DNA of 60,000 nucleotides from Antedon mediterranea (Eukaryota > Echinodermata > Crinoidea > Comatulida > Antedonidae): positions 18,663,201-18,723,200 of the forward strand of contig NC_092670.1 in assembly GCF_964355755.1 (NCBI RefSeq), given 5' to 3'. Position numbers and translations under genes: made by a program. Below the pieces are notes generated by a model that worked only from the letters and a program-made list of their open reading frames with translations, ran no database searches and was not told where the DNA came from. Of this stretch, positions 52,201-57,503 are shown piece by piece; within the stretch, counting starts at the first letter, position 1; every line of letters starts with the position of its first letter.

Positions 52201-53028
52201 TAGTTATAAATAAAATAGAAAGAATAAACTGAATATTTTTCCTTTGCTTTCAGTAGGTCTGTTGCAAGTATAGACTTTGATGGATTTAGTTCCTCAGATA
52301 TTGATACGGATGATGACCAATGCTTTAGAAATGACACGTATCGATCTGGAAGCTCTCGACAGAGCTCGTTATCATCACCTTCACCTCGTCAGGAATCGAA
52401 AAAGAACAACGATGCTGTCTCACGGATGAAGAAACGTAGTGGAAAATCAACTAACTTAAGTAGATCTGCTTCTGCAAGACATGTACGTGCTGAACCTCTG
52501 GTAGAAGAAACTGGTACTAAACTAAGCAGGTCATGCTCTGCTAAGAATGTACCGAAGGAGAAAGTTACCACGTCCACACCAATACGGTCATCCGATACGT
52601 GCCTTCATCGGAATAATAATAACGTGAACGATTATGCTCAGAGTAGTAGATTAACAAGACGAAGTAACTGCAAGGATAGTGGTTCTGGTAGCCCTAGGAA
52701 TGTCAGTCCGATCCAGGATTCTCCGGTTAGAGACTCGCCTGATTCTGATTCTATCATGCGAAGAGATCATGATACGCAGCGACGCAACTCATTAAAATTA
52801 ATTGAGCAGGGCGCGGAGGATTCAAACATCACTATATCAACAGAAGAGCTAGATCGGATCGATGCTTCAAGTAAAAGCAAGTTTAAGTTCAACAAATCAT
52901 TGTTGGATGGAGAGTCGCCATCTCCTAGCAGACGGACAATAGAACGACGTCGCCATGCTCAAGAACGCAAAGGTCGCCACACGCTTGATGGCAGTCTTCA
53001 TGTACAGCTTCATGGCGAACCCAAAGAG
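7137..53028 (+). CDS. MPRIP: myosin phosphatase Rho-interacting protein (MPRIP/outspread) homologue, 5' part
   Basis: Exons 7137-7283, 16682-16762, 36291-36356, 48386-48537, 50093-50192, 50724-51013 and 52254-53028 join in frame for 537 codons, with no stop before the last donor. Residues 18-45 match the vertebrate N-terminal motif (NIFNKxKCQNCF). Residues about 55-160 form the first PH domain, with KWQRRCFILYENGEL, the TIPQGHIDM strand, YIRAET and the C-terminal helix Trp150 (SWLEILSEYP). A Lys-rich segment NKKRKP and a long acidic, then Ser/Arg-rich linker follow. In vertebrates the protein binds F-actin, RhoA and the myosin phosphatase targeting subunit, placing the phosphatase on stress fibres; that role is inferred here. 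The second PH domain and C-terminal coiled coil expected from the family are not seen before 60000, so the gene is truncated by the window edge. An in-frame TGA at 7089-7091 precedes the first ATG. Confidence 0.92.
9049..9225 (+). repeat. MITE family B, copy 1
   Basis: Terminal inverted repeats GC(G/T)TGGTTCCCACTAG continue into GACGTAACGCAACGCAAG-type arms. An internal perfect 13-bp hairpin (CAATCACAAGCGA and its complement) sits inside. It is flanked by TTAA on the left and TTTA on the right. Almost identical, in reverse orientation, to 38215-38391. Confidence 0.88.
10626..10784. repeat. MITE family A, copy 2
   Basis: Left end GCTCTGTCTACACTATCAAAC and a right end with a diverged complement (GTTTGATGGTGTAGAC). 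Interior words match the other copies. Confidence 0.85.
11274..11437. repeat. MITE family A, copy 3
   Basis: CTCTGTCTACACTATCAAAC at the left and TAGTGTAGACAGAG at the right, with the shared GGTAGTGATATGACATCATC interior. Confidence 0.85.
14006..14162. repeat. MITE family A, copy 4, intact with TTAA flanks
   Basis: Element ends GCTCTGTCTACACTATCAAA and TAGTGTAGACAGAGC. Exact TTAA occurs at 14002-14005 and 14163-14166, indicating TTAA target duplication. Confidence 0.9.
16682..16762 (+). CDS. MPRIP: MPRIP homologue, exon 2
   Basis: An 81-nt exon, phase 0 at both ends, after acceptor TTTTTAG. It encodes KPKIVLLCGYLYIAPGIDF and NPSHKGR, matching the first strands of PH domain 1 (GWL-type strand and the FxNPxHxxR turn). 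Donor GTATGT. Confidence 0.88.
17585..18110. repeat. tandem array, about 97-bp unit, five copies
   Basis: The word GTGTGGTCCAGTATTTACAG recurs at 17631, 17728, 17830, 17927 and 18031, spacing 97-104. Units are rich in TACTGTAC palindromes; spacing differences come from small insertions. Open frames across it on both strands are a consequence of the repeat. Confidence 0.9.
18655..18814. repeat. MITE family A, copy 5
   Basis: Intact left end GCTCTGTCTACACTATCAAA. The right end is altered by a small duplication of GTTAGACAGAG, then GCTTAA. Confidence 0.8.
20556..20580 (+). repeat. poly-G tract
   Basis: A G-rich run interrupted only by T. A similar G run is at 22918-22931 and a C run near 33531-33545. 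All are in MPRIP intron 2 and could form G-quadruplexes. Confidence 0.8.
20814..20894 (-). CDS. candidate terminal exon of an unknown minus-strand gene
   Basis: On the minus strand a pyrimidine-rich TTTTTCAG acceptor is followed by 26 codons and TAA, reading QQSDLMKLAQEDSERHDTYR then DGFIDE. The composition looks protein-like and less AT-rich than its surroundings. The other acceptor-compatible frame also runs to a stop (ATKRFNEACARGFRKT), so the frame is uncertain. No family is recognised and no matching neighbour exon is proven. It may be chance. Confidence 0.25.
   Translation of the reverse strand, partial: QQSDLMKLAQEDSERHDTYRDGFIDE
22983..23072 (+). repeat. probable retroelement 3' end with AAAT tail
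   Basis: A short GC-richer segment (GGATGCACCTTTGTGCTAAG and on) ends in a run of AAAT units, the usual form of a non-LTR retroelement or SINE 3' tail. The upstream boundary is not visible. Confidence 0.4.
23330..23803. repeat. degenerate tandem repeat, about 85-115-bp unit
   Basis: About six diverged copies share CTACAAATGGTTTGTTTG, a GAGGTAAA word and GTCTACATTCTTGGTTCTAT. Spacing varies through insertions and deletions. Confidence 0.75.
24595..24715 (-). CDS. candidate internal exon of an unknown minus-strand gene
   Basis: On the minus strand, acceptor CTTCTCTTTAG is followed by 40 open codons starting ERREQFEKSINTTK and ending DDIKCTEA, then donor CAG|GTATTG, phase 1. Strand and phase would allow joining to the segment at 20814-20894 in its second frame. 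No domain is recognised. Support is only splice-site quality and an open frame. Confidence 0.3.
24921..24997. repeat. 23-bp tandem repeat
   Basis: Three exact copies of a unit beginning TGTTTCTTGTTGCATTTGG, plus a partial one. Confidence 0.9.
25688..25935. repeat. 21-bp minisatellite
   Basis: About twelve near-exact copies of a 21-bp unit (GATAGATCGCAATTTAACTC plus one base). Because 21 is divisible by 3, it yields open frames of seven-residue repeats on both strands. Confidence 0.95.
27117..27210. repeat. MITE family A, copy 6, 3'-truncated
   Basis: Left end GCTCTGTCTACTCTATCAAA and the GGTAGTGATATGACATCATC interior are present. The right inverted repeat is missing. Confidence 0.8.
29220..29385 (-). 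repeat. probable degraded tRNA-derived SINE
   Basis: The minus strand carries an A-box-like GAGTGGCTGAGCAGTT and, about 45 bases on, a B-box-like AGGTTCAAGGC, followed by a non-tRNA tail. The acceptor stem is not well preserved. An open frame over it is incidental. Confidence 0.45.
29948..30417. repeat. 470-bp inverted-repeat element
   Basis: Ends read TAGGGAGGTT and, in reverse complement, TAGGGATGTT. Both arms contain ACGAATACGATAACGAAAAC. Interior non-coding with a (TG)n run near 30360. The hAT-like TAGGG end is suggestive, but no clear target duplication is seen. Confidence 0.65.
31074..31213. repeat. MITE family A, copy 7, 3'-truncated
   Basis: TTAA at 31070-31073, then GCTCTGTCTACACTATCAAA. 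The right end stops within TTTGATAGTGTA before an (ATA)n run. Confidence 0.85.
31709..31862. repeat. MITE family A, copy 8
   Basis: Flanked by TTAA at 31705-31708 and TTTA on the right. Left end GCCCTGTCTACACTATTAAA; the right end is shortened to TTTGTAGACAGAGC. Confidence 0.85.
34815..35165. repeat. tandem duplication, about 175-bp unit
   Basis: GCATAAACAAA(A/T)GAAAAGAAAT and GTAGAGCCTC with ATTTATTTATTTATTTT and AATGCCTTTCCA recur in the same order in two diverged copies. Confidence 0.7.
35980..36060 (+). repeat. 3' fragment of the tRNA-SINE family at 41508
   Basis: GGGTCACCCTCTTGAAATATGG with an AATAAAT tail resembles the 3' end of the 41508-41736 SINE (GGATCACCCTCAATAAATAT then GG). Confidence 0.55.
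36065..36188. repeat. 124-bp palindromic element
   Basis: Arms of about 34 bp are near-perfect inverted repeats. The left begins AAATTCTGTAATACAGTGTC; the right, in reverse complement, begins AAATTCTGTAATACAGTGTA. It lies about 100 bases before MPRIP exon 3. Confidence 0.8.
36291..36356 (+). CDS. MPRIP: MPRIP homologue, exon 3
   Basis: A 66-nt exon, phase 0 at both ends, after acceptor TTTTGTAG. It encodes KWQRRCFILYENGELCYALD plus DN, nearly identical to the vertebrate PH1 core. Donor GTAAGT. Confidence 0.93.
38215..38391 (-). repeat. MITE family B, copy 2, inverted relative to copy 1
   Basis: The reverse complement matches 9049-9225 with only a handful of differences by eye. It has the same arms, internal CAATCACAAGC hairpin and CCAAT/ATTGG words. 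TTAA lies at 38211-38214. Confidence 0.9.
38635..38951. repeat. TTAA-flanked MITE, 317 bp
   Basis: Perfect terminal inverted repeats of about 27 bp starting AGGACAACTTGACCGAGGAC. Exact TTAA duplications at 38631-38634 and 38952-38955. Non-coding interior. The target fits piggyBac- or Kolobok-type transposition. Confidence 0.9.
40259..40436. repeat. 178-bp pogo/Tigger-like MITE
   Basis: Imperfect inverted ends GAGTCAACTCTCTCACTACC and, from the right, CAGTCAACTTTCCCAATACC, each bordered by TA (40257-40258 and 40437-40438). Confidence 0.6.
41508..41736 (+). repeat. tRNA-derived SINE with 8-bp target duplications
   Basis: An A-box-like segment (GCTTGGTGG) and a B box (GTTCAAGTCC) at the 5' end, then an unrelated body and a poly-A tail. 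It is bordered by AAGTTGTG at 41500-41507 and 41737-41744, showing a real insertion. Confidence 0.85.
41980..42640. repeat. degenerate long tandem repeat
   Basis: Four to five diverged copies of a block of about 150-200 bp share CACCTTGATTGGTTGATAC, a GAATTCCTAATTTAATTAAA core and CTTATTTCCAA. Confidence 0.7.
43018..43132. repeat. MITE family A, copy 9, 5'-truncated
   Basis: Right end GTTTGATAGTGTAGACAAAGC and the diverged GTGATAT interior are kept. The left inverted repeat is missing. Confidence 0.75.
43172..43266. repeat. 31-bp tandem repeat, three copies
   Basis: Exact copies of a unit beginning CCCAGTCATTGTAGATGTTT. Confidence 0.9.
43720..44039 (+). repeat. 17-bp minisatellite, left block
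   Basis: About eighteen copies of GGGGACACTCTTATTCA (some with A for G) start right after CAGTAGAACCCATC, which resembles a pogo/Tigger-type terminus. The array stops at the transposon junction at 44039 and resumes at 46617. Confidence 0.95.
44700..45816 (-). pseudogene. decayed transposon-encoded protein (probable transposase)
   Basis: Three minus-strand pieces occur in order. 45816-45600 has HYFTDGCGGQYKNKYNF and FFATSHGKSAFDGIGGTVKR. 45209-45041 begins MDIPGINFFHV. 45040-44700 has SYDGVPWIGLVVDVS and HGSAKTFYWP. The first type of segment is familiar from multicopy proteins of invertebrate genomes, and its Asp-Gly and Asp residues could belong to a DDE-type nuclease, but this is inference. 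An intron-like break (TTTTATGTCTTTAG acceptor near 45542), a tRNA-SINE at 45211-45504 and a frameshift near 45037 interrupt it, so this copy is not functional as it stands. Confidence 0.7.
45211..45504 (+). repeat. tRNA-derived SINE inserted in the transposon
   Basis: A complete tRNA-like head at 45211-45309. The acceptor stem GAGCGAG pairs with CTCGCTC; A box TGGCCGAGCGGTTAAGGC; B box GGTTCGAGGCC. A conserved-looking body follows (TTTAAAGAACCCAGTTCA, GGTGAACTGGTTCACAC). The type resembles Leu/Ser tRNA-derived SINEs of deuterostomes. Target duplications were not identified. Confidence 0.85.
46617..47638 (+). repeat. 17-bp minisatellite, right block
   Basis: About sixty copies of the same 17-bp unit, drifting near 47380-47520 (AATTCAGGGAAC and GGGGCGGGAC variants). 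Since 17 is not a multiple of 3 and the unit has no stop, all three forward frames stay open, which creates open frames up to 296 codons. No coding role is indicated. Confidence 0.95.
48386..48537 (+). CDS. MPRIP: MPRIP homologue, exon 4
   Basis: Acceptor TTTTGCAG. Residues 99-148 include TIPQGHIDMYTCV and TTEEVIYIRAETREEKE, the middle and late strands of PH1. Donor GTAAAG, phase 2. Confidence 0.92.
48810..49045 (+). repeat. duplicated tRNA-SINE fragments
   Basis: Two copies of about 100 bp, each starting at ACCAGGGTACTTGGT and running through CCTGTAAAA, TTTTTCTGATGCCCAAAACA and AAATGAAACTTGG. They match the B-box region and body of the 41508 SINE. Confidence 0.7.
49127..50072. mobile_element. 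non-autonomous pogo/Tigger-type transposon, 946 bp
   Basis: Perfect inverted ends CAGTCGACCTTCTCATTTAC, with secondary copies of the CGAACCTTCTCATTTACGAA motif just inside. TA borders both ends (49125-49126 and 50073-50074). A CAG terminus with TA target is typical of the pogo/Tigger branch. No transposase remains. Confidence 0.88.
50093..50192 (+). CDS. MPRIP: MPRIP homologue, exon 5
   Basis: Acceptor TTTTGCAG. Residues 149-182 complete PH1 with its C-terminal helix (SWLEILSEYPKINEENAR) and a basic NKKRK stretch. Donor GTAAAG, phase 0. It begins only 20 bases after the end of a pogo-type MITE. Confidence 0.92.
50193..50723 (+). other. MPRIP homologue intron 5
   Basis: A 531-bp intron. A minus-strand open frame at 50353-50592 (79 codons) has no recognisable motif and no splice or promoter context. 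Nothing else is seen. Confidence 0.6.
50724..51013 (+). CDS. MPRIP: MPRIP homologue, exon 6
   Basis: Acceptor TATTAG. Residues 183-278, a charged, disordered Lys/Glu-rich linker including SRSISCPPG and EMDVEKWLNKREGSL. Codon-like composition and frame fit with both neighbours support it. Donor GTATAA, phase 2. Confidence 0.88.
51111..51255. repeat. MITE family B, copy 3, diverged
   Basis: CTTGGTTCCCACTTGAGATT at the left and CTACGTCCTTGTGTTGCATC toward the right, with ATTGGCCAACTCACTCGC inside. It abuts the TTAA that borders the element at 51260. Confidence 0.75.
51260..51854. repeat. TTAA-flanked MITE, 595 bp
   Basis: Inverted ends AGACCCCTTCCCTACA, with TTAA at 51256-51259 and 51855-51858. 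The interior is non-coding. Different termini from the 38635 element but the same target. Confidence 0.88.
52254..53028 (+). CDS. MPRIP: MPRIP homologue, exon 7
   Basis: A 775-nt exon, residues 279-537, rich in Ser, Arg and Asp. It has basophilic-kinase or 14-3-3-like sites such as LSRSASAR, LSRSCSAK and RRNSLKL, and a basic helix RRTIERRRHAQERKGRHTLD. The acceptor is a CAGTAG tandem (NAGNAG), giving one optional residue. Donor GTAAGA at 53029, phase 0; the next exon, expected to start the second PH domain, is not found in the window. Confidence 0.9.
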
Positions 53029-53734
53029 GTAAGAGTACATTTGTTTAATATGTCAAATATTATGTACACATGCTCATCAGTTTGTAAAAATATAATGTAC
53101 AGTCATGTACAGAATTTGCCCCTTCGAGTACCAAGTTAATGTGAACCCAAGGATCAAAATTTAGTAAATTTGGTAAGGTGTTATAACAATCAAAACTGAT
53201 AAATTCAAAATATAATTGACACAGCAGGTAAACTTCTCATGCTTTGCTAATATTGATGTACTGCCCTCTATCATAAAATGAAGTTATGAGCTAGTATTTC
53301 AGGCAGGAAGTAGCGGCCGGCCTACTTAAGAATATTTGATATGCCACACTTGTATGCGTGTATCAAGAAAGAATACAAGCGAAAAGAATTATGCGTATGA
53401 TGACGCCCTCTATTTCAAGATGAAATAAATTGGCCTATTGAATGGTTCTGACAGTGCCAGGTCTGAATATTTGTCAGAGCAGGGAAGAGTGTTATGGTCA
53501 AAGTAAGCGAGACTGTTATACATATGATGCCGCCCTCTATTTCATGATGATAAATGAGATGCGTCATAACTGCTTCAGTAATGGTAAATATTGAGGGCAC
53601 TAGTCAAGTGCAATATAATTTCAAAAGATAATCAGTTGATTTCCTTTTATTCTTGTGGCTTTATAATTAGCTACACCCTTTCCTTTATACCATCAAGAGA
53701 GAAGGTAGAAACTGTTTTCCTGTTTTATATTTAC

Positions 53735-53901
53735 CTCAAAATTGTTTAAATCTATTCTGCTATCTAGTAGTTTCTGTTGGTAAGTTGAATTTGGCACAAA
53801 CTCATTTTGGATGAAAACATTGCCGACAATGTTACCTTGCGTGTTGACGTACCTTTGTGATTCGTTGACCGACTTCCTTCCCATTAAGTTTTTTGTCGCT
53901 A
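53735..53901 (-). CDS. candidate exon of an unknown minus-strand gene
   Basis: On the minus strand, acceptor GGTATTGCAG, then about 55 open codons including MGRKSVNESQRYVNTQGN and VFIQNEFVPNSTYQQKLL, then donor GAG|GTAAAT. The composition (Asn, Gln, Val) looks protein-like, but no family is recognised and no partner exon was found. It would be nested in an MPRIP intron. Confidence 0.25.
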
Positions 53902-55723
53902 CTGCAATACCAGCACAACTTGTGAACGCGTTTTTAGTTTACAATTTCCTCGCAGCTAAATCAATAATTGGTTAGCTTATTATTAGATAATTATATTATT
54001 TAGATTTTTTTTTTTTGAAAATGGAATTACATTTTCACGTTGAATAAGCAGTCCTTTGAGAGTTGATTTGATCTCTCAGTTGTGTGTTTCACTTTGATTC
54101 CCACGATTTCTCATTGTGATCTGAAAAGCAGGAAAGGGTTATTTTATTTTTACCAACTTACTTTTTCTGTAAATATGTTTTGAATTAACTTTTAAGACAT
54201 GATTTTTATTTTGTGGTCAAGATTTTTTTTTAATCTTGAGAAAGTGAATAAAAAGTAAACTGTCTGTCTCTATGAGAAAAATTGTATATACAGTCTGTGT
54301 ACCATGAATTTGTAAAGTTACAAGGTTTTTTTTAATACTGTATATGGTTTTATAATTATGCTCCCCGTTTTATGGCTGCTTCAATCCGGATATATTTCGT
54401 ACCCCTGAGACTTTTTTTAATATCAAAATTGGTAGTACAGTAATTTTAGATAAAATACTTTGCAATAGGCTGCCAAAGGTAAGATCACAAAAAGCTTATA
54501 TTAAAATCTTCAAATCTTCAAAATCAATATAGGATGAAATTTGAATTGTTAAATTATTTCGCTCAGTGTTTTCAAGCGCTTAATTTATTTTAATATATTT
54601 TCAAATCTTGATTGGTTTGCGCCTCCTGGTACTTGCTGTCCACACTGTCAACACTAACATCCTCTCACGAAAAAAACTTAGAATTAGCTGACTTAAAGGT
54701 CAAACAAACGATGTGCTAAGACTAAGAATCATACTCAACTCAAAGTGAAAGTAGTGTTTATCAGTCCAGTATTGTTAAAAAAAATTCTACTTACCGGGCC
54801 AGGATGTATTCATTTACTGTTGAATTCATTAAGCCTGTGTTAGCTGGTACACCTTTTAGGCTCACTGTAGGTGTGAATGTTACTAGCACCCTTGGTGTCA
54901 GCCCACTTGGTACTGTACTTACACATACTGGTAAATGTGCTTTTTTTGTTTGGGCTTAGATTTTTATTTTAAACAAAAATTTTATTCTATAGCATCAGTT
55001 CAATACCCAGGAACCATTTTTAGGAAATATTCACAAAACCATTGGCATTAATTATTCAATCAATCCATAGCTAGCTACGGTAATATACTGGTCAAGCTTG
55101 TTGAATAGATTAGAATACATCAGTGTATAGTCAGAATATAAAAATATAGAATAGATGAAGAAAGCTAAACAAAAAGATCTTTGTTTATAGCATACTCATT
55201 AAAAATGTCTTAACAAGTTCAATTGACCAGAATGCATCGTTTATGTTACGCAATAGTAGTCATTTGAGCTTTGCGCTTTGTTTTGTACCTCCAGTAGAAT
55301 CGCACTACAGTACAATAGTTTTTTACCAGAAACCTTAAGAGTGTCCGCTATCGGGAGTGTTGACTGTATTATTGATGAATTTACTGAGTGGGTGACTTCT
55401 ATTGGGCATCACTTTCAATCTATCTTACAAAGTCCAAAGAAGTTTGAATTTGTCCATAAGGTATAAACAAGGAGTACAGTATAGTACCCTGCTACCAGAC
55501 CTTGTTTGCGAGGACATGAATGCATGGCAGCCCAAGATGATTGACAGCTGAAATATACTGATTGACAGATGATAACTGACAAGGAGGATCAAACATTGAT
55601 GCATCAGCTACTCCAGGTACTCAACAAGGAAACCAAAAACTGATGTAATATGTATGTAATATAGATGAAACAGGAAAAATAACACATAATGCACAGACTA
55701 GACTTGTGCCTGTTGGCTGTGGA

Positions 55724-55835
55724 TGATGCAGTGTACCCCTTAGGGTGACTTTAAAGACACCAGGGTGATGCAGTATACCCCTTAGGGTGGCTTTAGAACA
55801 TGAGGGTGACGCAGTCTAACCCTGAGGGTGCCAAT
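55724..55835. repeat. short degenerate tandem repeat
   Basis: Three diverged copies of a block of about 40 bp around GGGTGATGCAGTATACCCC and TTAGGGTG. Confidence 0.65.
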
Positions 55836-57260
55836 GGAACCCTGAAAGTTAAAAGATTAGGGAAGAGTTTACCACACCCATGGTTTTAAGAGTTAGGTTT
55901 GATGGCCGAGATTGAAAGGAAGAACGTAATGTCTGCTGGTATTGAATAAGAAGTATAAAATATTGATTTGATTGACATAAGATACTTAATAATGACTCCA
56001 AAACCACTCAACCAAGAAATAACTTGTTTATCAAAAGATGATATTGAACTTGTCAATGTCAGTCCAACTTCTTACTTTTTTTTTAACTTGATGTGTTGTT
56101 TGCAAAAAAAGAAAGAAATTAGCCTTCACCTTTTAATTATTATCTGCATGATTTGAATTTACAAGTTGAATTAATTAAATTCAGCCTGCAGACAAGTTTT
56201 TACATTTGTATTCTGTCACTTAAAATTAGCATGTAGATAAAAAGATTTTGTAGTCTTAGTTAAAATTAGCCTTCTAGCTTGATATTGACTAATTTAGTTT
56301 TATTTAGTAACAAAATAGATTAGTTTTAAGTCTGGCCAGTGTTGATTGTATATTTGAGCACTGTCTTAAATTCTTAGTTTATTCTGTTTTTATAAGCATT
56401 GATCTCCAAAGTGGTTTAGTAGTATTATTACCTTTTCAACTTTGATTATTAGACAAATTTAATTTTAAAGTTTGTAAACTGTTTTAATTGTTTAACACTA
56501 CGAAAGTCATGTATGTTCTATGGTCTTTTAAAGTTTTAAAACCACTTTCCATATAATCTACAATACTTGTTGACTCTATTTAACATTACATGTCTATTTA
56601 ACCTAGTCTATTTAACCTTTCCACTTAATAAACTTTCTATCTGTAAGGAAACGTTTTATTTCTATGAAATACACCTGTTAGGAACGTATGGTTTTGGTTG
56701 TGATGGTAATACGCGTGGACACGGTTGTATCCACGTAGATGTAATTTCCACGGTAATTGCTGGAATGTATGTGAAAACTAGAAAAGAAAATCGAACTTAA
56801 GATTGTTTTGTTTTTGCCGAGAACTTCCGATGATCACCTCTGAGTCATGTGTTATCCCCCTCCCCGAAGAATGGACAAGAAAGGGAATGAAGTAAAAAAG
56901 AAAGGAAAACTGGGACATATCTCGCGGATGGTTCTAATATCTGATGGATTAAATAGATGTGAGCAAATGCTCGATTTTAGAAAGAATTGAAAACAGGAAA
57001 TCGAGTGAAAACTCCCTCGGCAACGAGTGCAACTTGAAGCAAAAATGGAAAACATGTGCGATAGGTGTATGATAAAGTGTGTGGTAGCGGTGTTGTGATT
57101 TGGAACGTACCTGAAATTTGATACCTGCCCTGCCAACATTCATTTTTTATTTTTACTTTTATTTATTTATTTTTTTATTTTATTCAATCGAAACCAACAG
57201 CGATAATTACCGACACTAACAGGTTTGATACAAACAAAGCCAGGACTGTTTAAAGCACCT

Positions 57261-57503
57261 TGATTGATTGATTAAGGGCTTCTCTCGTCCAGTGTCCACC
57301 TTGACCAGAGGAAAGGCATGGGCCAATATTTCTGAGGCAGATACTAGATGCAGGGGATTTCAAATGCCTAACGGGACCAAAGCTTCGTATAAAGCACCCG
57401 CTATTCCAGATGGTCTCCCATCCAAGCTCTAACCAGGCCCAAAGTTGCTTTACTTCGGTGATCTGACAAGAACCGGTGTTTCAACGTGGTAAAGCCGGTA
57501 TTA
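57261..57503 (-). repeat. 5S rRNA-derived SINE
   Basis: The minus strand from 57503 to about 57383 follows animal 5S rRNA: TACCGGCTTTACCACGTTGA, GTCAGATCACCGAAGTAAAG (box A region), GGGCCTGGTTAGAGCTTGGA and TGGGAGACC (box C), then GCGGGTGCTTTATAC in place of the 5S 3' end. A non-5S body follows and ends in an (AATC)n-like tail. This is the architecture of SINE3-type elements with a 5S promoter. Confidence 0.82.

Noticed and set aside
56852-57139. Minus-strand open frame of 95 codons
   Set aside because: Ser/Phe-rich low-quality translation of a purine-rich + strand; no homology or splice evidence.
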